DNA from: Phocoena phocoena
Taxonomy: Eukaryota > Chordata > Mammalia > Artiodactyla > Phocoenidae
Direction: 5' to 3'
NCBI RefSeq assembly: GCF_963924675.1
Contig: NC_089239.1
Location: 3,027,001 to 3,091,000, forward strand
DNA length: 64,000 nucleotides
The notes under the pieces were generated by a model. The model searched no databases and had not been told where the DNA came from. It saw nothing but the letters and a program-made list of their open reading frames with translations. Shown one piece after another: positions 24,279 through 34,114 of the stretch; position 1 is the stretch's first letter; every line of letters starts with the position of its first letter. The translations under genes were made by a program, and so were the position numbers.

Positions 24279-24803
24279 AGACGGGTGTGGGGGGAAGCAG
24301 CAGGTAACAAATAAGCAAGCAAAATACATGGTATACGATGTGGTGTTACCTACTTCTGAGAAGCGTACGGAAGGTTAAAAGGGAAACGGAGCACAGGGCA
24401 TGGCTATCGCTTATTTTCTAGGGGTGGGCAGGGAGGGCCTCGCTGGTAAGACAACGTCTGAGCAGAGCCCTAAAGACAGAGTAAACCTCTCAGATCCTTC
24501 TATGATGGCAAAATCTGGACGCTAACAGGAAAATGTCTGCCAAGCTTACACTGAAAACCACAGGAAGAAAGAATTCTGCTGAAACCGTTGGAGTACTGCA
24601 GCAATTGCAGCCCTAACTACCCCTGCAGCCGGTCCATCTGTGCCTAAACAAGCACAGGCTGCCGGAACCACCTGTGCTGCTCAGTTCTCGGTCTCCATGC
24701 AACACGTGTTTCATGCGAGCACTTTATTTTTTTGCCCATATTTTCAATCTAATAAATAGCCAGGTATAATAAGATACAAAAAGATAAAGCAATTTATTCT
24801 TAC

Positions 24804-24889
24804 ATCTTTTGGAGAACCTGGGCCATCACAACCCCATTCGTTAAATCTTCCACGGTCTGGCATGGTGCATCCACATTAAATGTCTGGAT
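24804..24889 (-). CDS. HOOK3: HOOK3 coding exon 2
   Basis: On the minus strand an acceptor (TTTTTCCAG) is followed by 86 nt and a GTAAGA donor. It reads IQTFNVDAPCQ...VLQK plus two bases (AT) of the next Ile codon. It joins exon 1 in phase 0 and continues the N-terminal Hook domain that contacts dynein light intermediate chain. It is too short to stand out as an ORF. I searched by eye for the next exon (start of the DPAYFDENW block) between here and the left edge and did not find it, so it probably lies outside the window. Confidence 0.95.
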
Positions 24890-26039
24890 CTGGAAAAAGG
24901 AAATTAAAAAAAAGGAAAAAAGATTCCATGGTTAACCATATAGAAGAATTCTTAGACTTCTTCTACCTCATCTTGGGAGTTGAATACGTTTTAAAAAGCA
25001 GAACACTGTGAAATGTTTTCCCTCACGGGAAGTTTCCTGCAGCTTGCTATTGCAATTTTTTCCTTTTGGTAAAAGAGAGAAGGTGGTGGACACTGGGTGG
25101 CTTCCCCGCATTCACCCTCCTCACAGATAACCATCTAAGAAAGTCACGGTACCGTCATCCCCTCTGCCAGTGACTGGCTCATGGGTGCACAGGCAAAGAC
25201 AATTTGGACCAAACAGATGCAAACAGAGGCTTACTTGGGCTTCCGGGAAAGAAAAGCCAACCTCCCCTTGGTGTGAATAAGCATGCTGGTTGCTTCAATT
25301 GCCACAAGCAGTCATCTTGTTGACCGTTAGGATGAGGCCAATGCAGTGGATGGCAGAGAAGAGGAACAGAAAGAACGGGGTCCTTGAGGCCAAAAGTGAG
25401 CCACTAAACTAAAAACCTTGAGGCCTCCTATTATGTGAGATACATTTCTTCTTTGTGCCCGGCCAAGCTGAGATTTCTTTTACTCAGAACCAAAATATCT
25501 TTATACAGATGTAGAAATCACACAGTTAGGTTAGATATTCAGTTCATTTTGATTTTCAATGTATTATGAATCAGAACTAACGTAACATAGCTGAGAATTA
25601 GTAGAAATTATTTCTGAGCAAGATAATAATACAGCTGAACCAGCAATGATTCTACTCAGTAGCACAACCAGGACTTAGAAGGCAATAAATCACTGAGAAT
25701 AGATAGACACAAGCCATGCTCTGCAGTTTATAGGTTGTAAAATGGAGGAGTATGGGAATCAGAAGAAGAGATAAAACAGGGAAGAGAGTAGAACAGGGAA
25801 AGACAGGGTTAAAGAAGGAAGCATCGTTGTGCAAAACCTCTCAAGTCACGTTAGGACTTCATCCTCAGAGCAAGGAGAGAAAGCAAAGGATTCTAAGCAG
25901 GAGGGTGAGGCCATGAGATCTGCATCGTATAAGGATCACAGCAGCTGCAGTATGAAGAAAGGCTTGCAGGGAATAGGCAGGGAGACCTATGTTAATAGGT
26001 TTGTATGCTAACACATGAGGTCAAACTAGGTAATGACAA

Positions 26040-26270
26040 TGGAAACCCGGCAAATAATGGTTAGGGGACCATCTGCCTTCAATACATTTTTACTTACAGG
26101 GTTATATTCCTAGAGGTAAATTTGCTGGATCAAAGTGTATGAGCGTTTTAAGGTTTTTGATAAATATTGCCAAACTGCCCTGAACAAGTGCTGTAGCAAT
26201 TTACTAACAGCTGGTGAGCGTCCACTTCTCTGTGCCGTGTCATCTATCAAATCTTTAAAAAAAGAACTAT
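26040..26270 (-). mobile_element. Old L1 3'-region fragment
   Basis: 'attcctagaggtaaatttgctggatcaaagtg' and 'ccaaactgccctgaacaagtgctgtagcaatttac' are antisense old L1 sequence. Diverged. Confidence 0.55.
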
Positions 26271-27359
26271 TAACAAGTGCTGTCAGCAGCTTCTTCATAT
26301 TTTTGACAGTCTTGTGGGTTGAGATGGTTATGGCGGCGGAAACTAAGGAAATGGCCTTAAAGATCACATAGCAGGTGATTTCTACTTAGGTGTCTACTTG
26401 GGAGAGGTAATGAAAAGAGGGCCCTTGCAGGCTAGCCCCTGACACTAACCTTATACATGCAGAGGTTCAATATATCGTTAGTAACTGAATAAATGGACCA
26501 AATAAACATCATCTGTAGGAAATGATACTGAATTTCACTCCACACTCTCTCCAGTCGCCTCGTCAATAACAATGTAGTTTGAAAAGAAATAAGCACCCAC
26601 TTTCGTTTTACAGTTGCTGAATTCATCTCTTTCTTGTAGGCTTAGAATGAAAAAGACCACAGGTGAGGGCCACACCTCACTCATCTCTTGATCACCAACC
26701 TGGCCCAGAACAGCCCCCACTGAACACGCTCTGCATGTAAACTAACTCCATCCCCAGCTTTGCTCCTAACCTGCTGGCTGCGTGACCTTGGATACGCCAC
26801 TTTACCTCATTTCATGTCAGTTTTTCAATCTAGAAATTGGGAAAAATACCTTATGGAGGGGTGTGTTGCTTAAAGAGAAAATAAATGGACATTATGTATT
26901 TGTAAAAGTCTTAAGCAGTAGTTCCCGGACCTGGGTGTACACCCGAATCATGTGGGAAGTTGAAGAAGACTGGGAGTCTATTTTTAACAAGTTCATCAAA
27001 TAATGCTATGTGGCGGGGCACTGGTTTGGCATTTGGAACCCTCTGATCCAAAGGGTTCTGATCCAAACCCACTACCAAATGTAAAGGATGAAAGATCAGA
27101 AAACTGCCTCTGGCCAAGCATAAGGAAAAGCTCAATAAAGCAGGTAATTCAATAATGCAAGTAATTTACTTGTAAGACTCCATCTGTTTCTCTCTTGGGA
27201 CTTAAAACTATTTTCATTTTGATTTTTTAAATGTGGCTTCCAAACAATTATTTTCTCTGAATTGGCTCTTGAGGTAAATAGTCGCTCATGAAGGCTAGAG
27301 GATGTCCACCTCTGCTTTGAGATAAAGGTAAAGCAGATCCCAGAGAAACTCTCTCTATG

Positions 27360-27498
27360 GAGTTTCCTTTTGAGGCGATAAAAATGTTCTTGGAATTAGA
27401 CAGTGGTGATGGCTGCACAACCTGCGATCATACTACAAAGCACTGAATTGTGCACTTTAAAAAGAACTTTATGGTATGTGTATTTTAATTTTTAAAAA
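27360..27498 (+). mobile_element. Old L1 3' end fragment
   Basis: 'aaaaatgttcttggaattagacagtggtgatggctgcacaac' and 'tgaattgtgcactttaaaaag' are typical of old L1 3' ends. The same motif occurs at the end of the L1 at 42.04 kb. Confidence 0.7.
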
Positions 27499-27567
27499 AA
27501 TCTCTCACCTACCAGTTCTCATAAATTCTGAGTTAAAATTACGGGGTGTTTCAGGACAGCAGTAAAA

Positions 27568-27957
27568 AAAATTTTTTTTTAAATGTACTTATTTTATTTA
27601 TTTATTTTTGGCTGTGTTTGGGTCTTCGCTGCTGCACGCAGGGGCTACTCTGTTGCGGTGCGCGGGCTTCTCATTGCAGTGGCTTCTCTTGTTGCGGAGC
27701 ACGGACTCTAGGCGTGCAGGCTTCAGTAGTTGTAGCATGCGGGCTCCAGAGTGCAGGCTCAGTAGTTGTGGCTCATGGGCTCTATAGCACAGGCTCAGTA
27801 GTTGTGGCTCACAGGCTCTAGAGCGTGGGCTCAGGAGTTGTGTGGCGCGTGGGCTTAGCTGCTCCACGGCATGTGGGATCTTTCCGGACCAGGGCTCGAA
27901 CCCGTGTCCCCTGCATTGGCAGGCGGATTCTCAACCACTGCGCCACCAGGGAAGCCC
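27568..27957 (-). mobile_element. CHR-type SINE, long form, minus strand
   Basis: The minus strand begins 'gggcttccctggtggcgcag' and runs through the repeated 'acaactactgagc' units to an A/T-rich tail. The target duplication is obscured by A/T runs. Confidence 0.92.
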
Positions 27958-28148
27958 AATAAGTAGAGTAAAATTTAAAGATAATTGCACTTAACCACAT
28001 TAGGGCGTGACACGCTGCTGGAAGGGTCATAACCTCTCTTTTAATTCCAAGGAGCTCTATTAACACCATCCAACTTCCACCTCACCTTCCCCCACAAAAG
28101 CATGAGAAGGGTAATGCATGAGATCATCTGGAATTACTATCTCTAGAG

Positions 28149-28318
28149 TAGTGATTGTCAACCAGGGGCAATTTTGCTCCCTATGAGACATTTTTAGTTG
28201 TAACAACTAAGTGGGTGCTATTGGCATCTAGTAGGTAGAGACCAGGATGACAGAGCAGTGCCCAGAACAAAAATGATCCAGCCCAGAATGTCAGTAATGA
28301 TAAGGTTAACAAACCTTG
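28149..28318 (+). mobile_element. MER20 (non-autonomous hAT)
   Basis: Starts as 'tagtgattgtcaaccagggg', includes 'gtgggtgctattggcatctag' and ends 'aaggttaacaaaccttg', the MER20 order. It is flanked by 8-bp repeats, ctctagag and ctctggag (28141 and 28319), one mismatch apart. Confidence 0.85.
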
Positions 28319-28326
28319 CTCTGGAG

Positions 28327-28500
28327 CAGTGGTTCTCAAAGTGTAGGCCTCAGGCCACTAATAGCACCACCTAGAAACCTGTTAGAAATGAAGACTATCA
28401 GGCCCTAGCTCAGCCCTACTGAATTACAGACTCAGGAACTGGGGCCTAGCAGTCAGCATTTTAACGAGCCCTCCAATTATGCTGATCAATACTAATGCAT
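28327..28500 (-). mobile_element. MER5A (non-autonomous hAT)
   Basis: Begins with the hAT terminus 'cagtggttctcaaagtgt' immediately after the 8-bp repeat of MER20, then 'ccctactgaattacagactc' and 'attttaacgagccctcc'. The far terminus is decayed. Confidence 0.8.
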
Positions 28501-28539
28501 AGGAAACATTTCTTAGTGTTAAATTGAATGCAATCAAAA

Positions 28540-28650
28540 CATAGGTGAAGTTTCTTGTCCAAAGCTACCCACAGTTAGTAGGAAGCAAAGCCAGGATTTG
28601 AACCCAGGTGGTCAAATTTCAGAACCTATACTCTTAACATGTCATATTGG
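28540..28650 (+). mobile_element. MIR SINE fragment
   Basis: 'gtttcttgtccaaagctacccacagttagtaggaagcaaagccaggatttgaaccc' follows the 3' half of MIR. Confidence 0.75.
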
Positions 28651-29062
28651 CCCTCAGTTGAAAAAAAAAATTAAAGCTTTAAAAAATATACATGCTTTTG
28701 TATATCTGATTCCTTTATTCCTCCATTAGAGGACCTAAGAGTTAGGAAGGACAGAGAGAATGGAATGGGAGAGATACCACCTCAAAAATTATACTCTCCC
28801 TAATTGTAAATGCCAACATGCCATTTTACAGGCTGCTAAATATGAAAGTTACAAGGATATGTTAATGTTGCTGGGTTTCCCAGAAGAAATGTACTGAACC
28901 TGTGTGGTCATGATTCTGGCTCCACTTAGCTTCTTGCCATTAGTTGGCGGCATTCCAGATTCTTTCTGGTTTTTCAGTCTCTTAAACCTAGGAAAGAGCA
29001 ATCTTTCCACGTACCATTCAAGAAATTAGGCTTGACAGGTGTAATAGGTAGGGCAGATTTTT

Positions 29063-29199
29063 GCGTCCGGAGGCTCAGCGGCCATGGCTCACAGGCCCAG
29101 CCGCTCTGCGGCACGTGGGATCTTCCCGGACCGGGGCACGAACCTGTGTCCCCTGCATCGGCAGGCTGACTCTCGACCACTGCGCCACCAGGGAAGCCC
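29063..29199 (-). mobile_element. CHR-2-type SINE lacking its 3' part and tail
   Basis: The minus strand begins 'gggcttccctggtggcgcag' and stops at 'gagcctccggacgc' without the usual remainder or poly-A. A perfect 14-bp duplication 'tagggcagattttt' flanks it (29049-29062 and 29200-29213). Confidence 0.88.
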
Positions 29200-30415
29200 T
29201 AGGGCAGATTTTTCCTAACAGGTAAGAGTACATTTTGACTCAGAGGGTGGGGAGAGGTTAAGAGTGGAAACTTTCCAGCACATCCTGCTGAACTGTCTTA
29301 CTGCATAAACTTTGATTCGGAATTTAAGCTTAAACCATTTTCCCTTGGTAGGATGATACTTTGTCTCTTAACAAGCATTCCTCTTTCAACAAAAATGGGG
29401 AACATTTGGTTCTTGGGCTAGTAACCTTTCTGATACAATAGCAATTTATCCTGCATTTGGGACACTGAGATGTTCCACAGAAATGAATTCTGCATAGGTG
29501 GCTAATAGGCATCCCTCTAAGCGCCTGAGTTGTTATTTTAACCATTTCTGGTGGAAGAACTTCTTATATGTACTATATACCTCTGATCTCAAACTAAATG
29601 CTGTGTAGTGAAAATAAACTTTTATTTGATATTCAGGACCATAATTATGATCTTCAGTAACTGAATGTGGAGGCTCTTGATGTATACAAGGCTGTCAGCT
29701 CAAAGACTGCCCAAGTTGAACCTTCACCTCTCCGGTCTTCTCTGTCACTGACAGCTGCCTGCATTTTGCTGAATGTGGCAGTTACCTTCTCACCGGCTGT
29801 GTGCAAAGAAACTGCACAACCAAGTTGGCTAGAACTTTATTATTGGCTAGAACAAATTATTCTAAATGGGGGTCCTTTCTTAGGAAGGTATAGGATGCAT
29901 TTTCCCCCCTTACTTTTGGTTTTGGAATTGTGTTCAGCATTCATCTGGCCTTCAGCTATGAGGAGAGCTACTAGAGTGAATGCACATTTTCAGCTACCAC
30001 AGACACGTTCCACATGAACATTTATTCTGCTTTTCTTTTTTAAGTATTAAAAAACATGTATTCTTGAACAGTGATTTGGATGGAAGTAGTATTCTGAGAA
30101 ATTTTCTTTTTTTTAGGATAATGAAGCTATTTTAGTATTATTTAAAATAAGAACAACCTTTAAAGCGTATGAAGTGGGCAATAGGGGAGAAGCACGCCTT
30201 CCTGAGAAGGGTCCTCCGAGAAGGGTCTTCTCAGGGGCAAAGGCAGCAAGGGTGGGCGGGCAGGAGAGAGTGCAGGCCTGGACATCAGCGGTGCTTCCTC
30301 GGGGCGGGCTCTGCAGGTAGGAGAGGTGGCTCTGCCGCTTGGCAGCTCCTGGCTGGAGTGGAGGGAGCTGGCCTGGCGGTCCGTGCCAGTGACTCAGGCA
30401 GGGGTAGGGCAGGGG

Positions 30416-31470
30416 TCAACTGGGTAAAAGAAATGTGGGTTTGAGTGTCAGGAGGAGGTGGCCTTGGCTCTCAGGACTCAAGGGGGATGTCAGGCTGCAG
30501 GAGGCCCAGGCCCGGGAGTGCTGATCCGCCCCCATCTCTCCAGCGAGGCTCTGTGACTGGGCCCTGGGCGGGTGGGGGGTGGGGGGGGCCTCACAGCAGG
30601 GTGGGCGGCAGGCAGGGCTGCTGTCAGGCCGGGGCTCAGTGTCCTCTTCTCGGAGGCGCTTGCACCCGGCGCAGATGCTTCTTCTCAGAGGCCCCGGCCT
30701 GGGCACAAAGACAGGGACCACTCCATTCCTCACCACGGGCCGGAAGACCAACAGCCTGGGCTCGGGGCTCTCAGACCTGAGAGGCCCGTCGAGCCGCCTT
30801 TGTCCTTCCTCTCATCGGCTGAGGGCCCTCAGCGCGGTCTCCTTGGCACAGGGGTCCAGGGACTCCTGGCTGGGCGGACACGGGGACAAGTTGCTTAGGC
30901 TTTCAACGGGGGCGGTATGGAGGTCCACCAGACTCTGTCTCCTGTGTGGCAGGAGAGGCGGGCGTTCCACTGGGACCTCATCGTGAAACCGTTGCCATGG
31001 CCAGAAAACCCCAGCCCCGAGGAGGTGCGGAGGGGCAGCCCGCTGGGAAGGCGCCTCCAGCCCTGGGGCACCGAGGACCCGCAGACCGGGTAGAACTTCC
31101 AGTTGCGCAGGGCGGCGGGGAGCCGCCGCCTGCTGCGGAACCAGAGCCCGTGATCCTGGCGGCGGCAGCGGTAGCACAGGATTGGGCGCCCGGCCAGGCC
31201 CATCGGGAGGCAGGTGCCGCGGGCGGGCCTGGTCCATGGGAACCATGGGGACCGGCGCTTCCGGGCGTGGGCTGGCTGCGTGGCCTTGGCCGTGCCCAGG
31301 TACATGCTCAGGTAGCTGCCCATGCTCGCGGGTCAGCGGGGTCAGACCTTCGACGGGCTTTGGCTTCTGGGCGGCCCCGAAGTCTGTAGATGCGAAGCTT
31401 ACGGCGCTGAGGCGACCGTTGGCATCGGGGCGTCGGACGATTCGTGGGGCGTCGGAACCTCTGGGCACGA
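30416..31470 (-). pseudogene. POM121-like pseudogene, minus strand
   Basis: Minus-strand translation gives 'SLDPCAKETALRALSR', a stop codon, then 'RLDGPL', 'SPEPRLLVFRPVVRNG' and 'VFVPRPGPLRRS' in the same frame. These blocks, in this order, match POM121/POM121L nucleoporin-family proteins (CAKETVLRALSQ..., FKPV..NGV, VPRPG.LKRS). Upstream, a frame starting MGSYL at 31323 could be the usual N-terminus, but frame changes are needed to join it. POM121 anchors the nuclear pore in the membrane; L-type copies are common in mammals and many are pseudogenes. With the stop and frame breaks this copy is unlikely to code. It forms a GC-rich island in an AT-rich intron. Confidence 0.75.
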
Positions 31471-31494
31471 GGTCCTGCGTGCGCCAGGCCGGGG

Positions 31495-31590
31495 CCTCAC
31501 GGATTCACTCGGGGCCTCGCGGACTCACTCGGGGCCTCGCGGACCCACCCGGGGGCTCGCGGACCCGGGGCCTCGCGGGGCGCCCCTGTG
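31495..31590. repeat. Short GC-rich tandem repeat
   Basis: About four imperfect copies of a 20-24 base unit containing 'ggggcctcgcgga', at the upstream edge of the POM121-like segment. Confidence 0.7.
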
Positions 31591-33540
31591 TTCTGAGCAC
31601 AGGGGATATTCTGCTTTTTATAACTAAAAGAACAAACCCAGCATTTAACCTCAACTTTATTTTGAAACATTTCAATGTACAACGTTTTAAAATGTTTCCA
31701 AATTTTAGGATTGTACACCTTTGTTTGGACTCTGCCCTCCAGTTTTGTCATTGATAATCTCTTCCCCAGAAATTTTCCTGGATGAGCCTTCCAGTGAAAT
31801 TTCAAAAACCCTTTTCTTCTACAAAACCAGACTCCTTGACCTCTGTCTATAGCTGATAACCTGGATTATCTCTATTTTCTTAACATTTTACCAGATTTTA
31901 AATAGATGTGGCCATAGTGTGCTTCTGTTAGTACCCCTTCAAACTTCTCTCTGTGATTCTTCCTCTGTATTTTTATCAGCATTTCTCACCCAAATAACTG
32001 CACTGACCACCACCTTCTGGCAGATGCCCTTCAAACACACCTCTTTGTTTCCGTGACTTGTCTTTCTAGACTTTAAACAATGTAACCCTACTTCAGATTC
32101 AATGTTTCCTCATCTTTGCCCTCTTGCCTTTTTTTTCTAGCACTGAAGGAGGTACAGACTCAAAACTGCATATCTTCAGATCCTCAATCTTCTGTTTACA
32201 ACCTCTGCCAAATCCATTCCTTCCACAGTATCAAAGAATGTGGTAATTCTTTCCTTTATCTCTCCCCTACCTAGTCAAACTTTGGCCACATTATGCAGCG
32301 TATCTGTTTCTTCTCTTCTCTAAAATGCAGCAGGGGAACCCATTTCCCCACTTAAGTCGGAACCCATTACAGTTGTAAGCTGTATGTTAACTATGTATTA
32401 TTGCAAACGATTTGAAATGCCAATAATGTCCTAATACAAAAGTTACTGAATAGATCAAGCTCTATCTACCCTTGTACATATTCTGTTTCAGAAAACATAA
32501 TTTGATTTGTGACATAAGGCAAATTGTGAAAATCTCAGACTATTTTCATTATGTTTGTTCCAACCAGCCTAGGACACTGGCCCTCTAAGCATTCCACCCA
32601 AATGTCCCCACACAGGGCAGTGATGTCTGTACTCCAGGGATCTAAGCTTATCGCCCAAGGCACCGCTAAACTGAATCTGTTTGGCATCTGTGTCTTACCT
32701 TGCACATTAATACAAATGCTGTAGTCACCTCCCTAAATAGATTAGTGCTGCATTCTAAAAGTGGTATTTAACGTTTTAGCAATGAGTAAAACGAAAGCTC
32801 CCCAAAGAAGCACCAGGTTCATCCCGTAGATACACACACAGGCACAACCCTGGAACTGACACCGCACTTAGGGAAACACACAAGCTTGGGTTTTACGTCC
32901 ACCTGTACAAGAGGCTGCTAAAGGCACGTCTGTTGGCATTAGAACGGAACATATATTTACATGCACATGTGAGAATCTTAATAAGCATTTGGTAATTTAA
33001 AATTAGAATGGCATAACGTTGCCCCCCAAATGTCGAGTCCCACTACACCTTCCAGACTTATTTTCACCTCGAACACCTTCCCTAGGCACCTCCACGCCGC
33101 TCACTTTCTCCTCTCCTATCGCGGAGGCCGGGCTGCGGGTCCTTCTCCTACCCTCCGCCCTCCCGGCAAGCCCTCTCCCCCCGCGCCCCGCGCCGCTCGC
33201 CCTCCAGGGCTGCGCTGTCCCGGCGAGCGGGACAACAAAGGCGGCAGCGTCGGCCCGGGGTCTCGGGTGCCCCCCCCCGCCCCCCGGAGGCGCGGGGTGC
33301 CGCCTGGTGACAGCGCCGCCCGCACCCGTCCTCGGCCTCCGCCCGGCCCCGCGGGCCCCCCGAGTTTCCCTCGGACCCGGCCGGGCCTCCCGCCGTGGAC
33401 TCAGCCCGCACCGGCGTCCCGGCCCCCGCCCCGGGGCCCGGATGTGACGGCACCGGCGCCCTCGGCGCCCGCCCGGGGCGCGGGGAGATCCCAGGACGGC
33501 GGCCTGGGGGAGGGGGCCTCCGGACCGCGTCGCCACCTAC

Positions 33541-33597
33541 CCAAGTGAGGAGGCTCTCGCACAGCTCCACCCGCTCCAGGGACTCCACGTTGAACAT
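33541..33597 (-). CDS. HOOK3: HOOK3 coding exon 1 (start codon)
   Basis: On the minus strand the ATG at 33597 opens a 57-nt coding stretch reading MFNVESLERVELC...LLTW, followed at once by a GTAGGT donor. This is the Hook-family N-terminus. Exon 2 continues it in phase 0. HOOK3 is a dynein activating adaptor that links dynein/dynactin to cargo and associates with the Golgi; the N-terminal Hook (calponin-homology-like) domain binds the dynein light intermediate chain. Compared with the human sequence as I remember it, residues 3 and 10 differ (Asn and Val here). Long open frames overlapping on both strands are CpG-island artefacts. The exon lies inside the island, about 0.5 kb from the putative RNF170 exon 1. 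Confidence 0.95.
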
Positions 33598-33779
33598 CTT
33601 CCCGCCCGGGCTCGCGGCCGCCCTGCCTCGCCAGGAAGCCCGCGGCTCGGCCCGGGGCTGCGTCCGAGGGTCGGCCTGCCCGTCCTCCGCCCGGCCGCCG
33701 ACTCCGTCCGGAGCTGGCAGCGGCACCCGCAGCGTCACCGGCGCCCCTCCTCCTCCGGCCCGTCGGGACCGCGCGGCAC

Positions 33780-33798
33780 CGCGCGCGCGCGCGCGCGC
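33780..33798. repeat. (CG)n dinucleotide run in promoter
   Basis: An uninterrupted alternating C-G tract of 19 bases lies about 185 bases upstream of the HOOK3 ATG. Alternating CG is the strongest Z-DNA-forming sequence and is mutation-prone when methylated, so its survival suggests an unmethylated germline promoter. Confidence 0.9.
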
Positions 33799-33801
33799 CC
33801 G

Positions 33802-33809
33802 CCCCGCCC
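33802..33809 (-). promoter_or_regulatory. GC box (Sp/KLF-type) in divergent promoter
   Basis: CCCCGCCC on the + strand is a GGGGCGGG box on the minus strand, about 205 bases upstream of the HOOK3 ATG. In such GC-rich DNA chance matches are common. Confidence 0.4.
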
Positions 33810-33979
33810 GCGGACCTGCAGTCCCGCAGCCCCGCAGCCCCGCTCCCGCCGAGACCCCAGCCCGGCCCGAGCCGCAGTAGCCCAGCACTGCGCACGGCCG
33901 CGCCCGCCGCCCGCTGCGTGTCGCCCCCGCGCGCTCCCCGCCGGCTGGTCACCGCCGCGCCCTCACGGAAGCGCGGCAG

Positions 33980-33990
33980 TGCGCGTGCGC
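33980..33990 (-). promoter_or_regulatory. NRF1-like site in divergent promoter
   Basis: The minus strand reads GCGCACGCGCA, matching the NRF1 core GCGCAYGCGCR. It lies between the two presumed start sites, where NRF1 sites often occur in divergent CpG-island promoters. Motif match only. Confidence 0.5.
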
Positions 33991-33999
33991 CGTGCCCGC

Positions 34000-34114
34000 G
34001 CACCCGGCCCGGAGGAGGCAGCCAGTGGTCGCCCGCGAGGGTGGCGGGCAGCCCCGGAAACAATCTGTGCCCTCGGTCACCGGGAGCTGGCGAGGTGTCC
34101 TCCACGGTGCAGAG
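34000..34114 (+). other. RNF170: Probable RNF170 non-coding first exon (5' UTR)
   Basis: The RNF170 start codon sits only 7 bases into its exon, so an upstream 5' UTR exon is required. In the CpG island a good splice donor, CAGAG|GTACGC, occurs at 34114/34115 on the + strand, about 5.4 kb before the first coding exon. I infer exon 1 ends there. The start of transcription cannot be placed from sequence alone and the left boundary given is only nominal. Alternative first exons are possible. Confidence 0.5.

Larger units (their letters stand above)
1..24803 (-). other. HOOK3: HOOK3 intron 2 (partial), repeat-filled
   Basis: Everything left of HOOK3 exon 2 is intronic on the minus strand. It holds the L1 nest, SINEs, MIRs, an LTR copy and a hAT element listed separately. 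Stretches 300-1120, 2580-3225, 3370-3780 and 22170-22690 show no coding potential and no repeat I can name with confidence. Confidence 0.8.
24890..33540 (-). other. HOOK3: HOOK3 intron 1
   Basis: The 8.65 kb intron is bounded by the GTAGGT donor and the CAG acceptor on the minus strand. Besides the listed SINEs, hAT elements and the POM121-like pseudogene, the stretches 24900-26040, 29220-30165 and 31620-33000 look like ordinary non-coding DNA. A 116-codon open frame at 29667-30017 resembles nothing I recognise and is probably chance. Confidence 0.85.

Noticed and set aside
1..24803. HOOK3 coding exon 3
   Set aside because: I scanned the minus strand by eye for the next Hook-domain block and found no match; it is probably beyond the left edge. 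A spliced alignment would settle this.
26915..27095. Possible further MER5-type hAT fragment ('agcagtagttcccggacctgg')
   Set aside because: Only the first about 50 bases resemble the family; the second terminus and target duplication are not visible.
29667..30017. 116-codon open frame in HOOK3 intron 1
   Set aside because: No recognisable domain, no supporting promoter or polyadenylation context, and a length within chance for this window.
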